DNA of 64,000 bases from Symsagittifera roscoffensis. Lineage: Eukaryota > Xenacoelomorpha > Acoela > Convolutidae. Within the stretch, counting starts at the first letter, position 1, and every line of letters begins with the position of its first letter. Location of the stretch: NCBI RefSeq assembly GCF_963678635.1, contig NC_087063.1, positions 46,666,101-46,730,100 of the forward strand. Reading direction: 5' to 3'. Position numbers and translations under genes: made by a program. The notes under the pieces were generated by a model. That model made no database searches. It worked only from the letters and a program-made list of their open reading frames with translations, and was not told the DNA's origin. Shown one piece after another: positions 11,379 through 23,181 of the stretch.

Positions 11379-14300
11379 CATACAGACACATACATAAAAC
11401 AGACATGCCTATACACATACATTCATCATACATGAATACTTACACACATATAAACTTACATACATACATTCAAATATACATTACATTCATATACTCTTTG
11501 GTCAAACAGTGTCGAGTTGTGTTTAAAGGTCAATTTTTTTCTGTTCAGTATTTTTCGGTTCAAAAAATTCCTCAGTCGATTGTTTTAACTTCATCAAGCT
11601 CTTTTGAAGCGTTTTTCACCAGTGGTTTTTCCCTATTGATGTTAACTGCTCTTCGGTCGCGCCGATTTTTGTTAAATTTCTTTCAGTCGCACCGATCGCG
11701 GTTAATTTTTCTTCGGTCGACCATTTTTTGACCATTCAGTGACCAATTTTTTGACCGCCGCGACCAATTTTTGGACCATGCCGGGACTAATTTTTTGACC
11801 CCCACGACTAATTTCTCGTTCATGCCGCGACTAATTTTTCGACCGCCGCGACTAGATTTTTGACTGCTGCGACTAATTTTTCGACCGCCGCTAATAATTT
11901 TTTGACCACCGCGACTCATTTTTTGACCACCGCGACTAAATTGCCTTCGGTCGCGCTGGTCGATTTTAACATTCTTTTGGTCAGGCCGGTCGGGGTTAAC
12001 TTTGTTTCGTTCGCGCTGGTCGCGGACACTGCCTCGATCTGCAAAGTCTGGAAAAACCAAATTTTGGTAGCGGCGGTCTGAAAATGTCATTTTCGGTCGC
12101 GGCAGTCTGGAAATACAAAAATTTGGTTGCGACCTTCTCGTAAAACCACAACCTAACATTCTCGTCTCTTCCTTGTTAAAGTCCCTTTTCTTATGAGTAT
12201 ATTCATGAGAAAACAAGCTTCAACAGAGGAGAGAATTAAGTAAATTTCTCCATTTAAACTTACGCGCAGTGAAGTTAACTTTTGTAGCGGAAAAGTAATC
12301 ATAGATAAGACTATTTGAATGAAAAGAGAGAAAAATTTTACGAATGATGATTAATGAAGTTTCGAAGAGATTTTCAAATTAAGGCGAATGTTTTATTTGT
12401 TCTAATCAGAAGACTAAAGGACCGCTTTAACTGTAGTTTAGCTTCTCAAACTAGGCATTGAATATGTTTTATCAGTTTATCAGGAAAAAACATAAAGCCA
12501 ACTGAAAATCGGCGCACAGAAAATTTTTAGTTGAAGAAGCTCAGAAAAAGTAATTTACTGGGTTCCACTGGGAACAATTTTCTGAGCTTAGCAGTAATTC
12601 AATTAAAACGTTTACTATATAGACTTTTTCAATTTGTTGAGTTGAATGAATAACAAAAATTTCAGGCCGTTTTTAATGACAGAATTAATATATCAGTGAA
12701 TTTTTGGAAAACAAGTATAAAAATATTTTCAAGCCGAAACGTTGCATAAAAAAAACAATTTCAGGGAACTTCCTACATTCTTGCTAAATTGAAATAAACT
12801 CCCATTTAAATCATTTTTTATCGCATTTATCATTCAGGTATTTAAAAAAATTTTAGAGGAAAATTCAGAGACAATTTTCAAAAACTACAACTTTTATTTG
12901 ACAAAATTCAATCAATTTTAGAAGTACACACTTTTACCAAAATCCACATTTTTTCTGCCTATTCATCTGTACATATTGTCTGCCTATTCAACTTTATTAG
13001 TACTGAATCTATCCTGGTTAAAGCTAAATACATGATTATTGGAATGTGGTTATATTTCAACTAAAACGTCAAAACTGTTCATAATTTTTCTTTTGCTTCT
13101 ACAACATGAAATATCATGAACTTTTCAAAGAAGTCTTAAGTTTTAAATTATTTCTTGCTTTCTGTTTTAACAAGTTTCTTGCTATTGAACTCAATTTGAC
13201 TGAAGTTTTAGGTAGAATCCGGGAATTTAGGGGGTAATAGTATTAATTGAACGAACAATTTGCCGATATTGTACATTCACCGATCAACATTTTTAGTGAT
13301 AAACATCAAAAACTGAACATTTTTTAAAATTTAAGTAAGCTTTTGTTTATCAGTTAAGAAACCTTAATTGACTACCAATTTTGAAAGTTGTCAGCAAAAA
13401 ACAACTTTTGCGAGCAGAAACTACCAATTCTCGCAAGTTGTTCGTAAAGTCTCTTTTCAATCTTGATTTTTGTCCAAAGTTCTCAAAAAAGGTTGTGTGA
13501 AAACGAACTGAAACCATTCAAAATACATGGTAAAAATGGAATATATAGATGTAATTTTACAAATAATTTGGTGATTGAAATAACAGCAACTATTTCGTTT
13601 GTTATCTGAAAATTTTTCCATAGCAGGCCTTTCTCGGGATTTTATTAATTGAAATACAAAAAGAAAGGCAAAATGAAATCTATTTGTGGCCTTCTGAATT
13701 TTCCTAAATCTACCAAAAGAACGATCTATGATAATTACCGCAAAAAATAATCAAAAAACAATTTTGTTATATAAATCTTAAGCACATTTGATTAAAAACC
13801 ATAAGAGTATTCCATTATTACGTTTCTGAAATTTTGCGACCAATAATTATCAATTCTCGCAAATTGTTCGTGAAGTTTCTTTTCAATCTTGATGTTTTAT
13901 CAGGTTCTCGCAATTGAACTCATTTTGCATGAAGTTTTAGGTAGAATCGGGGATTTTGGGGGGAAATAGTTTCAATTGAACGAACAGTTAGCCGATATTG
14001 TACGTTCACCGATCAACAATTTTACTGATAAACCTCAAACGACTGAAAATTAATTTGTAGCAGATAGTTTTTATTTAGCAGATAAAATGCCCTAATTGAC
14101 TAACTACTTTGAAAGTTGTCAGCAAAACACAACTTTTGCGACCAATAACCATCAATTCTCGCAAATTGTTCGTTAAGTCATTTTTTAATCATGATTTTTG
14201 TCCAAAGTTCTCAAAAAATGGTTGAGTGACAAGGAACTGGAACCATTCAAAGTTCATAGTAAAAATTGAATTTCTAGATAAAAATTTGCGAAATTATTGA

Positions 14301-17300
14301 TGATTGAAATAACAGCATCTGAAAATTTTTCTACAGCAGGCCTTTCTCGGGAGTTTCTTTACTTAAATACAAGTAAAAATGCGCAATGAAATCTAGTTGT
14401 GAACTTCTGATTTTTCTCAAATCTACCATAATAACGCTTTATGAAAACCAATGCAATAGATGAACAAAACTTTGCGATAAAACAGTTTTTTATAAATCTT
14501 AAGCAAGTTTGATTAAAAATCATAAGATTATTCCTCCAATTTTTTAAAAGAAAACAAATTGAGGAAAACCAGAACCAAAATAAAAATTTTGCACTGTTTC
14601 TTTTGTGTACGTTCATCAAATATCATATCAGTTAATAGTTTTAATATCCATTTCTGCTAAAATTATCAGTTAATTTGAAATAACTCAAGCAAAAAGACTT
14701 ATAACTTTCTCGAAAAATCTTTCTTCAATAGAATTTCTTGATTTTTTGAAGAAAATTTTTTTTTCAAAGTTAGGTCTTGGAAGCAGATTTTTCTTTTTTG
14801 CTTCGTCTAGTATCTTCCGTAACAACTAATTCGGCTTGAATTCAACAAGAAGTATAGAAAATTCTAGTGAACAAATTTATCAATAAATTGAACGTTTTTG
14901 TCTCAGAGTTGTTACTTCGAAGGAAAGTATCCTTAAAACATCTGAATTTTCATGTAATTTTACTTAGTTCATCAAAAATGAACAAAAAAACATGAATTGT
15001 ACCTAACTAGGCATACTTGGCTATTATTATGCTGGATTGTTTCTTAATTTGTTATTTTGTCATTTATAACCTAAATTGAAGAATAACTTCAAAAAACTTC
15101 AACTTGAGACTTTCATTGTTTTGTTTATTCTGCCATTTTCAGATTGATTCCAATTTGAACAAAGTCTTACTACAAAAATTGTATCATTTCAACGATCATC
15201 CAAAAATCCAAAGCAAAGTTGACACCAAAAACTTCATTTGCTAGAACCTATTTAAAAATTTTCTAAACCAGATAACTTTGTGTTTTTGCTTTACCCTTAA
15301 CTTCTAATTTTGAAACTAATTTCCAGTGCAGTTTTAAGTATATTTCTAACTGGAAATGTTCGAGATCCAACAAAAATATCCAAATTTTAATCTTTTTAGA
15401 ACTCATAAACTGTAAAATAAAAGATTGCTGAACTTATCTACAGTATTCAAAGGAGGAAGTGAAAACAGCATAAAAAAATATGATATGATGTTGAAGATTT
15501 TTAACTAACCAGAAAAACAAACTTAGCAAATCACTGCAACCAAAAGAACTGACTATATATCTAAGCGAGCTACCAATCTTGTGGTTCTAAAGCATAAGCC
15601 TAAGTTGAGTTTTTGAAAATCACTTTGAATTAATTGTCTGATTAAATTCAGACAACAAACGGTTCGTACTGAAATTACAAACCATCATTCATAACCTAAA
15701 TTGACAGTCTGAGTTCTAGGCTGGCATTAGAATTAGTTGTAAGACATGGTAAGTTAATAATTATCTTAAATGTTTCAAAGTATATTGAAGGTTATGGCGA
15801 TATCTTTTTACTGTGAAAGGAAACAACTACAGGTAAAGAGATTTTTTTTTTGAAAAAACGACTTGATATACCCAAATTAATCTTAATTTTGTTAGCAATA
15901 CCTCAAGTTGTAACCACCATGTGAAAACTTAATAAATCAAAAAAACCATCCGCTTATCACTCGCCTTGCCTTGGGTGTCTTCTACAAAAAAAACTCAGAT
16001 CAATTCGAACCTGATTTGCTAGAATATAAACAAATGAAGTGGGAACATAGCTATGATCGGGGCTTTCAATACTAGTCATCTTTCAACAAATGAGTGTAAA
16101 AACTTTGAAATCCACAATTTTCTTAAATCACTTTGACAATTAATCAAAATTTCGACCCATGTCGGTAGATTATCAATCAAACTTGGGAGTCAAACATTTC
16201 ACTTCGGGTATTGACGTTACCGTAGTTGAATGGATTGTTTATGCTTTGGAATACAAAATTAACATGAATGCTTTAGATGACTGCATGACTGCAAAAGGAA
16301 AAATTCGGTATTCAGCATACCTGATTTTTTGTTGAGAACTCGGGTTATTCTATGTAACTAAAACCAAGTGAAACAAAAAGTAGTGAGAAATTTGAGAATT
16401 TGGCGCCAAAATTTTAACAGCGACAGCCTTGAAGTCATAAATCAATAGGAGACATAGTTATACGCAAAAGCAAATGATCAAAAAATTGTTCCTATATAGG
16501 GTTATTTAGTGCATTTTGCAATGGTACAGCAAAAACCAATAGTAGTAGAAGAGTGAGCAGAGGTGGGGGGGGGGGGTGTCCTTGCAGACCTTTGAGTCTT
16601 AAGATAGGGAATGGAACACCCGGTCTGTAAGCAATGTATTAAGATAGGTTATAGGTTTTGCCAGAGTTTTGAGATGTTAAGATGGTTAGTTTCAGAAAAT
16701 TTTCTCGGCACCCGATCTTACCATGTATTAAGATAGTGTATNNNNNNNNNNNNNNNNNNNNNNNNNNNNNNNNNNNNNNNNNNNNNNNNNNNNNNNNNNN
16801 NNNNNNNNNNNNNNNNNNNNNNNNNNNNNNNNNNNNNNNNNNNNNNNNNNNNNNNNNNNNNNNNNNNNNNNNNNNNNNNNNNNNNNNNNNNNNNNNNNNN
16901 NNNNNNNNNNNNNNNNNNNNNNNNNNNNNNNNNNNNNNNNNCATTTGCTAGGATTTAAACAAATTAAGCGGGAACATAACTATGATCGGGGATTTTAATA
17001 TAGCTAATCTTTCAACAATGATTGTAAAATTTTTACTCAAATTCAAAATGTTTTTTATATCACTTTGACCCATAAATTCGACGCGTCCCGGTACAAAAGT
17101 TTTTGATACAGGCTTATTTTGTGAATTTTGCAATGATACAATAAAAGCCAATGAAACATTTCAGTTTGACTAAGAAATGAATTAGTACGTTTTTTCAGTG
17201 TAGGTCAGAAGCTTGTCAACTTCCACTTACAGCAATGAATAATTCAATTCATTTTCCAAAACTTTATGAAAACGAAGATTTTTGTATCATCAGCAACTCG

Positions 17301-20300
17301 AAAAACAATCTTATGGTCATAATGAAGTGGATATATGAAAACAAACTGTCCTAGTGTTGAGAGAAATTTTCGAGAGTTAGTCTAAATTCGAGCTTTAGCT
17401 TCAGTCTAACTTCAAATAACGCGATCGCGTTTTACTTTTGTTAGATTTCTAGGCTCACAAAACTTGATTTAGCTATAAAAAACTAATTTTTTCTTTCACC
17501 GCTTATTTAGCAACAAATTTGTTTTGAAAAATCCTTAATTTTTGTTAAGAAAATTAGAAAAAATTTTGAAAACGTTTTAATTTTTTTTTCCAATTTTTGT
17601 TTGGCATTCATTTTTGCAGACCAATGTGTTTGATATTGCTCAATTCAATCATTTTCTACACGCTGGTATAGTTCTCAATCCACACCACGCACTAAATGGA
17701 CCTTAATATGAAGAAAAGAAAAGAATTTTTTTCTAGCTTATTCAAATAAATGCGGTCGAAAATTCTGAGCTAATTGCTTAATAGCTTAACAAACAGCTAT
17801 CCTTGCTTCTAAGTGTTTATTGTGCGGATAAAGTACAATCGAATGTAGTTAGCGTCTGGCATTTTAATAAGAAGACCGTATTTCTTGCCTCAAATCAATT
17901 TGAAACGGTTTAATTCGCCGCTTTATTACATCATTTTTGAGCTCCGGACAATAAAATCGTTCCGATGATATATAAACTTTTCATCAAAAATGGTTAGTTA
18001 AAAAGTCGAAAATTGACTGAATAACATCGCCCTACTCAACAAAAAAAAATCCGTTTTTTTTACCGGCGTTCGTGCAAAAATATAAAGTTTTTTCCCAATT
18101 TTTCAGGTTAGTTTAGACAGCAGTTGAGTTCGTATACACCGATAAAAATATTAAATCAATAAGTAATTATTTGAGCAAACGTTAACAAAAATCAATGGGT
18201 TGAACTTGAAAGCCAGAATTCATAATCGACCTAAAATTTTTTAAATTATCACGTTAAGCCTTCACTTTCATATGGATTTACATTTTATGGTTCAACAGTA
18301 CTTTTTTTTTCAAAAAATTGCATGCTTACATCCGATTTTTTGTTCCAACTATTTGAAAACGTGGAGGAACTTTGTATTAGGGTGCGTTGTAGTTTTCTTC
18401 TTTTTGTTTTCTTTTTTTGTTTTCAACGCAAAATCAGCTACTACAAATAATCATTCTAGAAAATTCAGTGAACCATCTTAGTAAAGCCTTTTCAAACGTG
18501 ACTCGAACGACACTAAAAAAGTTGAGAAAAGTTTTCCAGTGTCGAGAAAAACCGGTTTGAAATTTTTGATTTTTCTTCTTAATTTGAGCAAATAAAGCGA
18601 GGGATCAGGCTTTTAATAGCTTATTTTAATGGTTCAAAATCTTACAATAATCTAATTTAGGCTTTACCATTTAGTCTTACTAGAGATAAGCTTAGTATTT
18701 TTGCGCCTTTTTGAATCAAAAGCTTCAAAATTTCCAAAACAGCTAAAAAGTTTGAAAAAATGTTTGCATTTTTTTAGTCGTTGTTTTACATTGCTCATTT
18801 TTCTGTGAGTGTCAATTATGCCCGAGATCTAGTTTTTTGTTCAGATCTTTTTTATCACACCTCGCCGAAAAAACGACAATACTTTGAAAGAAACTTTGTT
18901 GTATTTTCTCAAGAATATTGACGGAATAAACTATTCCTTGTTCTATTTTGTAATAGGTTTTCCGAACATGCCTCGCCAAGATGCATGCTCAAAAGTTTTT
19001 GCATGTTTAAAGTTTTTGCATGGGGCCAAAAGCAAAACAAAATTCAATTTCAAATAAAAAAAAACTCATTTTCTGTGTTTAGAATTAAGTAACCTCATCT
19101 TCGAGAACAAGAAAACTCCCAACACTAAATCCGGAAACAATTGTGGTTCTCAATTCGAAAAAAAAGGCAAAAATTTGTAAGTAGTAATTCAATAAAAATG
19201 CATCTAAAGCTGTAATTTAACGCATCGAATATGCGGATTTTCAGCGTAAACATGTCATTCAGTTTACCAGTGCATAGAATTTAGAATTAACAGCAAGTCC
19301 GCCTAGATTAATGATTAGACAACCCGTGTTGACGTCCATAAAAGAAAAATGCTTGTCATACAATTTCATATATGGCGAATATGAAAAAAATGCTTATTAT
19401 ACATTTTACATACAAAATTTAAAAACTGTATTAAACGTTTTTAGAGAAACACTTCTGTTCTATTTCCAACTTTGGATCTTTAAGCTCAATAAAAACATGA
19501 TTTTAATTTTGGTCAAAAAAAGCTCATCATACATTTTTCATATATGAAATTTGTATGATATGCATTTTTTCATAAGCAAAAACACAAATTTGAGGAAAAA
19601 AATTTTTAATCCCTTTTTTGGTTGCAAACTTGCTTTTGTGCTCAAATATAAATTTTTCGCTAAAAAATTTTTTTCATGCAAAATTTGACTTTTTGTGTTT
19701 AAAACGTAGTCCAGGATGAGTTTTTCACCCAAAAAATCCAAAAATCACAAAAATGTGTTTTTTGTGAACACGATTATTATTTTTTTATTTCATTTGCTAA
19801 GATAAAAATAAATTTGTAAGAAAACAGGCCTTTTTTTCTCAACTACAAAAATTTTTAAACCAAAAATTATCTAGCATACAAAAAGTTGCATTTTTGGTAT
19901 ATAATTCCTTCTGAAAATGTAAAATATAATGTGGGTGGCAAAAACCACCAAATGCAGTTTATCTGCGTGGTAAATGCCAGTTACACTCTGGGTTTTCTTA
20001 TGATAAAAAGTCCAGGGTTAGCGTTTCCGATGAAACACAAAATTTCAAAACAAATATTTTTTGGTATTTTTATTTATGGAAAAAATTCTTATCATACAAT
20101 TTCATAGTATGGAAAAAATGCTATCATAATATTTCATAGAATGGAAAAAATGCTTATCATGCTATTTTCATAGTATTTTTTTGGTCTATGAAATAGTATG
20201 ATAAGCACTTTTTTCATAATATGAAATAGTATGATAAGCATTTTTGTCAACCCGGGAAATTAAGTCATCAAGTCGAATGAACAGAGGATTGTTCAAACTT

Positions 20301-20779
20301 AGAAACTCGCTGAACAAAATATTCTTAGGAAGTTTGACGCATCTTTAAAACGGCCCTTATTTTTTTCCACCCTGTCCAATAGTTTAATGAAAAAAAAATC
20401 AAACCTGGTTGATGACAAACACATCTGGTAACCAAATTTGTTCACGTTTCATTGAAATCTGACTAATATTTCGAAACATTTCACGGTCCCAGGAGAGATA
20501 CTGATCGACCCACGAAAGATAATCGTGCAATTTTACATGTAATGTCTCCGTCTTAGGATCGATTTTCACAATCTGCTGTAAAGATAAATAATGTTGTATT
20601 TTAATTATATCCTCATTTTTATACAGTGGACCACTGTTAGCGTCGTAGTCTTCTAGAAGATGTCTGGATAAATTACCCCTGACCGTCTGGTGATGTCTCA
20701 TTGCTGATTTGGAAGCTCCGATTAAATTAAGAAAAATGAAAATTTGTAACAACGGGGATAAGAACGAATGCTGAGGCAT
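6574..20779 (-). CDS. Cys-loop ligand-gated ion channel subunit (nicotinic-receptor-like), 5' half, four exons
   Basis: Joined exons 20405-20779, 9910-10023, 7050-7164 and 6574-6745 give one frame with matching phases (0, 0, 1, 2) and good gt-ag sites. It encodes a signal peptide, an extracellular ligand-binding domain and M1 of a pentameric plasma-membrane channel. Diagnostic features are the IWLPDVFVIN block, a Cys-loop with exactly 13 residues between its cysteines, FPFDTQTCEIWVGSWT (loop B tryptophan), and RRSAFYTRILILPSVLLS (start of M1). The vicinal Cys pair of alpha subunits is absent from the loop C region, so this looks like a non-alpha or diverged subunit; the ligand cannot be assigned. 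M2-M4 are not found in the 6.5 kb to the left, where element A sits. The gene either continues beyond the window or is truncated. Confidence 0.85.
7050..7164 (-). CDS. Channel gene exon 3: second half of the Cys-loop and loop B
   Basis: The acceptor tttttgctgcag is directly followed by MASFPFDTQTCEIWVGSW. With KLE from exon 2 this makes C-x13-C exactly. The donor is C|gtaaga (phase 1), joining exon 4 across a 304-bp intron. Confidence 0.9.
7930..8790 (-). pseudogene. Non-LTR (LINE) reverse transcriptase remnant in intron 2
   Basis: The minus strand, read through several frame breaks, shows LINE RT blocks in the right order. They are EISLEEVETSINILKN near 8455-8405, LKKAFDTINYDVLL near 8240-8195, the GVPQGS-equivalent block degenerate near 8090-8050, LYINDLPNIVERSKIVLF near 8040-7985, then DDICIAKK with the catalytic Asp pair near 7985-7965. 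The residue before DD is deleted. ORF1, endonuclease and 3' end are not recognisable. The family within the LINEs is not resolved (CR1/jockey/RTE-like). It lies on the same strand as the host gene. Confidence 0.7.
9600..9840. repeat. Interspersed repeat, copy 1 of 3
   Basis: The segment with ctgcggcgcagaaaattt, gagagctcagaaaatca and caaaattttcaaaac recurs at 10255-10400 and, more weakly, at 21740-21835. Its right end, ttagatccgcgcctg, reads on the minus strand as caggcgcggatctaa. This resembles the plus-strand caggggcggattaagg at 10115, a terminus style common in small non-autonomous DNA transposons. An 11-base C run lies at about 9788-9798. Confidence 0.5.
9910..10023 (-). CDS. Channel gene exon 2: pre-Cys-loop strand and first Cys
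   Basis: Exactly 38 codons (phase 0 at both ends) between acceptor gatttcttttcag and donor GAA|gtaagt. It encodes NVVPVTVTDEGRVFMDTPQH followed by LRVFCKLE, the beta-strand pair and first cysteine of the Cys-loop. Confidence 0.88.
10115..10400. repeat. Interspersed repeat with GGGGCGGAT terminus, copy 2
   Basis: It begins caggggcggattaagg and a G-rich run, and then contains ggagagctcggaaaatca and gtcaaaattttcgaaaa, matching copy 1. It lies in intron 1 just upstream of exon 2. No coding capacity is seen. Confidence 0.5.
10470..11396. repeat. Long (TACA)n microsatellite with higher-order structure
   Basis: About 0.93 kb of the tetranucleotide TACA/CATA with scattered variants. Blocks of the same variants recur. 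caaacatacatatatac appears near 10505 and 11024, and tatatacatacagacacat near 10970 and 11373. The array therefore grew partly by duplication of segments several hundred bases long. The long open frames on both strands here (Met-Tyr-Val-Cys and Ile-His-Thr-Tyr repeats) are artefacts of the repeat. Confidence 0.97.
11600..12110. repeat. Degenerate minisatellite of TCGGTCGCG / GACCGCCGCGAC units
   Basis: Imperfect units of about 20-30 bp built around cttcggtcgcg and ttttttgaccgccgcgact. The minus-strand 177-codon frame through it (many SRGG/ISRG repeats) follows the unit and is not taken as a gene. Confidence 0.75.
12217..13140. other. Intronic AT-rich DNA, nothing recognised
   Basis: Part of intron 1 of the channel gene. 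No repeat of note, exon-like block or RNA gene is seen. Confidence 0.6.
13140..14330. repeat. Diverged tandem duplication in intron 1
   Basis: Two blocks about 729 bp apart share sequence. gaagttttaggtagaatc is at 13202 and 13931, gccgatattgtac at about 13262 and 13991, and gttgtcagcaaaa at about 13387 and 14116. A third partial copy of the cgcaaattgttcgtgaagt segment lies near 13856. Divergence is substantial. Confidence 0.7.
14331..16012. other. Intronic AT-rich DNA, nothing recognised
   Basis: No coding, RNA or mobile-element signal beyond base composition. Confidence 0.5.
16013..17150. repeat. Related repeat blocks on both sides of an assembly gap
   Basis: The block at 16013-16180 (cgggaacat-like core, ctatgatcgggg, atctttcaacaa) matches 16942-17070 directly after the gap. 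The later segment at about 16500-16550 (tgcaatggtacagcaaaa) matches about 17120-17150 (tgcaatgatacaataaaa). This is a diverged tandem duplication with the gap inside it. Confidence 0.65.
16742..16941. other. Assembly gap, 200 N
   Basis: Exactly 200 N, a conventional scaffolding spacer, so the true distance is unknown. It lies in intron 1 of the channel gene. Confidence 0.98.
17151..19330. other. Intronic AT-rich DNA, nothing recognised
   Basis: Remaining part of intron 1. The short open frames here have no motif, and nothing is claimed. Confidence 0.5.
19340..20245. repeat. AT-rich palindromic repeat cluster (cttatcataca / ttttttcata)
   Basis: The motif atgcttatcatac with tttcatagtatgg recurs near 19355, 19390, 19515 and 20085-20160, and inverted near 20190 and 20225. 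An imperfect hairpin is formed by 20141-20174 and 20185-20218. This looks like nested small non-autonomous elements or a stem-forming satellite. Confidence 0.6.
20405..20779 (-). CDS. Channel gene exon 1: signal peptide and N-terminal ligand-binding domain
   Basis: The start ATG is at 20779-20777. It is followed by a typical signal peptide, MPQHSFLSPLLQIFIFLNLI, with small residues (GAS) before the likely cleavage site. Then come LSRHLLEDYDANSGPLY, YLSLQQIVKIDPKTETLHVK, WVDQYLSWD and IWLPDVFVIN, the beta1-beta6 landmarks of the Cys-loop receptor family in order. It has 125 codons and ends CCAG|gtttga in phase 0. Confidence 0.88.
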
Positions 20780-22899
20780 AATAATTCTACATGGGCATTA
20801 TAGTATTGTAGACGTCTTTTCTGCTCTTTAAGAAGCTTTTTCAAAATAATAAAGGGTGAGCTTGTAAAATTATGGGTTAGGGCCCTGGTTAAGGATTTTT
20901 AATGGCAAAGTTTTTTGCCTGATTGGTTATATTGTGCTTCATTGGTGCTGGAAATTGTAGAAAGTTGTTATCTGAGCCGCGGTCACTCTTCTTTTTGGGG
21001 TTGCGATTCAAAGGCAAAACACATTTAAAGATCCGGTTACATTTGCTCAGCTTATTTAAACAAGTCTGTTCTAGAACTTCAGGAATAAGGGAAATAACCT
21101 GCTCTGCTTATTCGGTAGTAAATAATCCTTTGATGGCGGGAGGTCCTAATCGAAAATAGCCAGGAGGTCAATCAGTTTTATTAAAACGGCCGCTCCTTTT
21201 TCAAAATAGAAAAAAAACTTTTTCTTATCATCTCCTGCAGAAGCGTAATTTATGTCTGATTTACTGCTTATTTAAGTTAATCTGTAAAAAAGTACAAATT
21301 TTGAGTGAATGAATATAAGCGAAACAATTTATTATAGAGCTTCAATGCGAAAACTTTTAATAACAGCAAAGCAGTCACTCAAGAAAATTTTGAGTTTGCG
21401 TTTTGTGCTCATTTTTACACAAGTTTTATTTAATGATACTGTTAGAACAAATTTGTAGACTTACATTGACCAGTTTTGACAGATATTAGAGGCTGGACCA
21501 ACATGGCGTGGCACGAAAATTGTATTTTTTATGTGCTGTTTAAACTATTGAATCCAAATAAGTAACGTGTACGCAGTTTGCACTACTCGGCTATAACCTC
21601 CGTGTACTGGGTTTGCACTAGGATCTGTTTTTCGGCCTGCCTAAATTTTTGTTCGATCCTTACTAATCAGTCAAAATTATCCGGTATCGCCCAATATATA
21701 CTAACTTTGAGGGGGGAGCGCGCACCAGAAAAAAGCGATTTTATGACAAAAAAATCCAACTTTTTGGCCTGTTTTTTCAAAGATTTGCTTGCGGTGCAGA
21801 CAATTTGGTAAAAATATTTGGTATCGTTTTTTGTCTCATCGATGAATCGTTCTTTCATCAATGATTGCCGTGTATCATCCTCCAATTTCGGTCAGCTTGG
21901 AAACCATGCCAAGATCCTGAAGATTCTTAAGGCTCTTTCAAAGCTATCAAAGATGGTTGGACCTAGGCACTTAGTGTGTTAAATTATTTAGTCAAGTTTC
22001 GATTAAAATCTTCTATTTTCCAGATAAAAGTTAATTCCGCAATGTAAATAACAGCGTTGAGTGGCCACCTCTTTATGATAAGCTTAATTATCTCAAGCTG
22101 TTGATGTTTGAGATATTTCCGTTGATACGGCCATATGAACTTCAAGTGAAAGAAGCATGTTCAGAGGATTGGATTGTTTATGCTTTTAGCTTTCTTTCCT
22201 AATATTTATTATTCCAAGTTTGTCCCTCATAGCTCCCTTCTCATTTACTATTTACTTTTATTTCAAGGTTTCTTTGTAGTGCCTCAGACGGAAAAAGTCA
22301 AAGAAAAAATAACGACTTTGACCGACGTCTGGCCTGTAGATATGAATGGTACAGTACTGCAAATTTAAAACCATTTCGATTTTTACAGCTACTGTAGGTT
22401 AAAGTAATCCTTAGGAAATGAAGAAAGTGAAAACATAGACAAAGGTTGTTTATCTACCAAAGGCAACTTTGTTGAAGATCCAAAAAGTGTAGTAATGAAA
22501 GTGTAAATTTCTAAGGCAACTGTATGATTCAAAAACCTAATCTTTTTGCACTTGGTTGTTTTAGCGTATGCCAGACGATAGCGATCGCAAGGTAACAAGA
22601 GCAGGTCCCCAGACAGAAAACCGAAGACTTACATAAACTGAAACTGGTCCCTATATCATTTGGGCAACCACAAATAAATTTTAAATCCCAGGATTGACAA
22701 TTTATCGTACTCATAGAATCAAGAAGTATTTGTTAACAGACAGTTTTATTTTTAATTGAAAAGTTTTAAGTGCTGGATTGTTTGAGTTTTTCGGCACACC
22801 TGCTGACCTCTCCTGGGTCCTTTCTTGTCTTTTTTTCTCCTATTTGTACTTGATTCGATGAATCATAACCCTGACCATCTTAACCAATCCTTTTTTTTC
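20780..22899. other. Region upstream of the channel gene, no gene recognised
   Basis: It contains a weak third copy of the interspersed repeat near 21740-21835 (tttgcttgcggtgcagac). The promoter of the channel gene should be in the first part, but no motif can be named. Confidence 0.4.
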
Positions 22900-23181
22900 T
22901 TATCGATCGACGCGTCGCCTCCTCAGAAAATTTTCTCTTTTCAACGACGCTTCTCGATGGCCCTGCTTGTTCCATGCCCGACGGTTAGCTCGCCTCGGTA
23001 ACTTGATTTTCCCCGCTCGCCGTTTTTGAAGTCGTTTCGCCACTCGTTGTGACTGCGCGTTGGTCCCGTTTCTCGTTCGCGCGTTCATTATCGTCCTCCT
23101 CCACGATTTCTTCGTCGCTGCTCTGTAGTACCCGCTTTTTCTTCTTTTTCTCTCTTCTCGCGCCGTCTGTGTTCGTTTCAT
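22900..23181 (-). pseudogene. Basic C-terminal tail of gypsy element B polyprotein
   Basis: A 93-codon minus-strand frame, extremely Arg/Lys-rich (for example RVAKRLQKRRAGKIKLPRR). It follows the integrase remnant in the same orientation. A basic tail after integrase is usual in gypsy pol proteins, but the link is positional because breaks lie in between. Confidence 0.45.

Noticed and set aside
10282..11731. Long overlapping open frames on both strands with MYVC and YIHT repeats
   Set aside because: They follow the TACA tetranucleotide, which has no stop in several frames; not genes.
11683..12216. 177-codon minus-strand frame rich in SRGG and ISRG
   Set aside because: It tracks a degenerate minisatellite; no upstream signal or domain.
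16639..16951. Open frames running through N
   Set aside because: Artefacts of the gap; same for 40257-40640.
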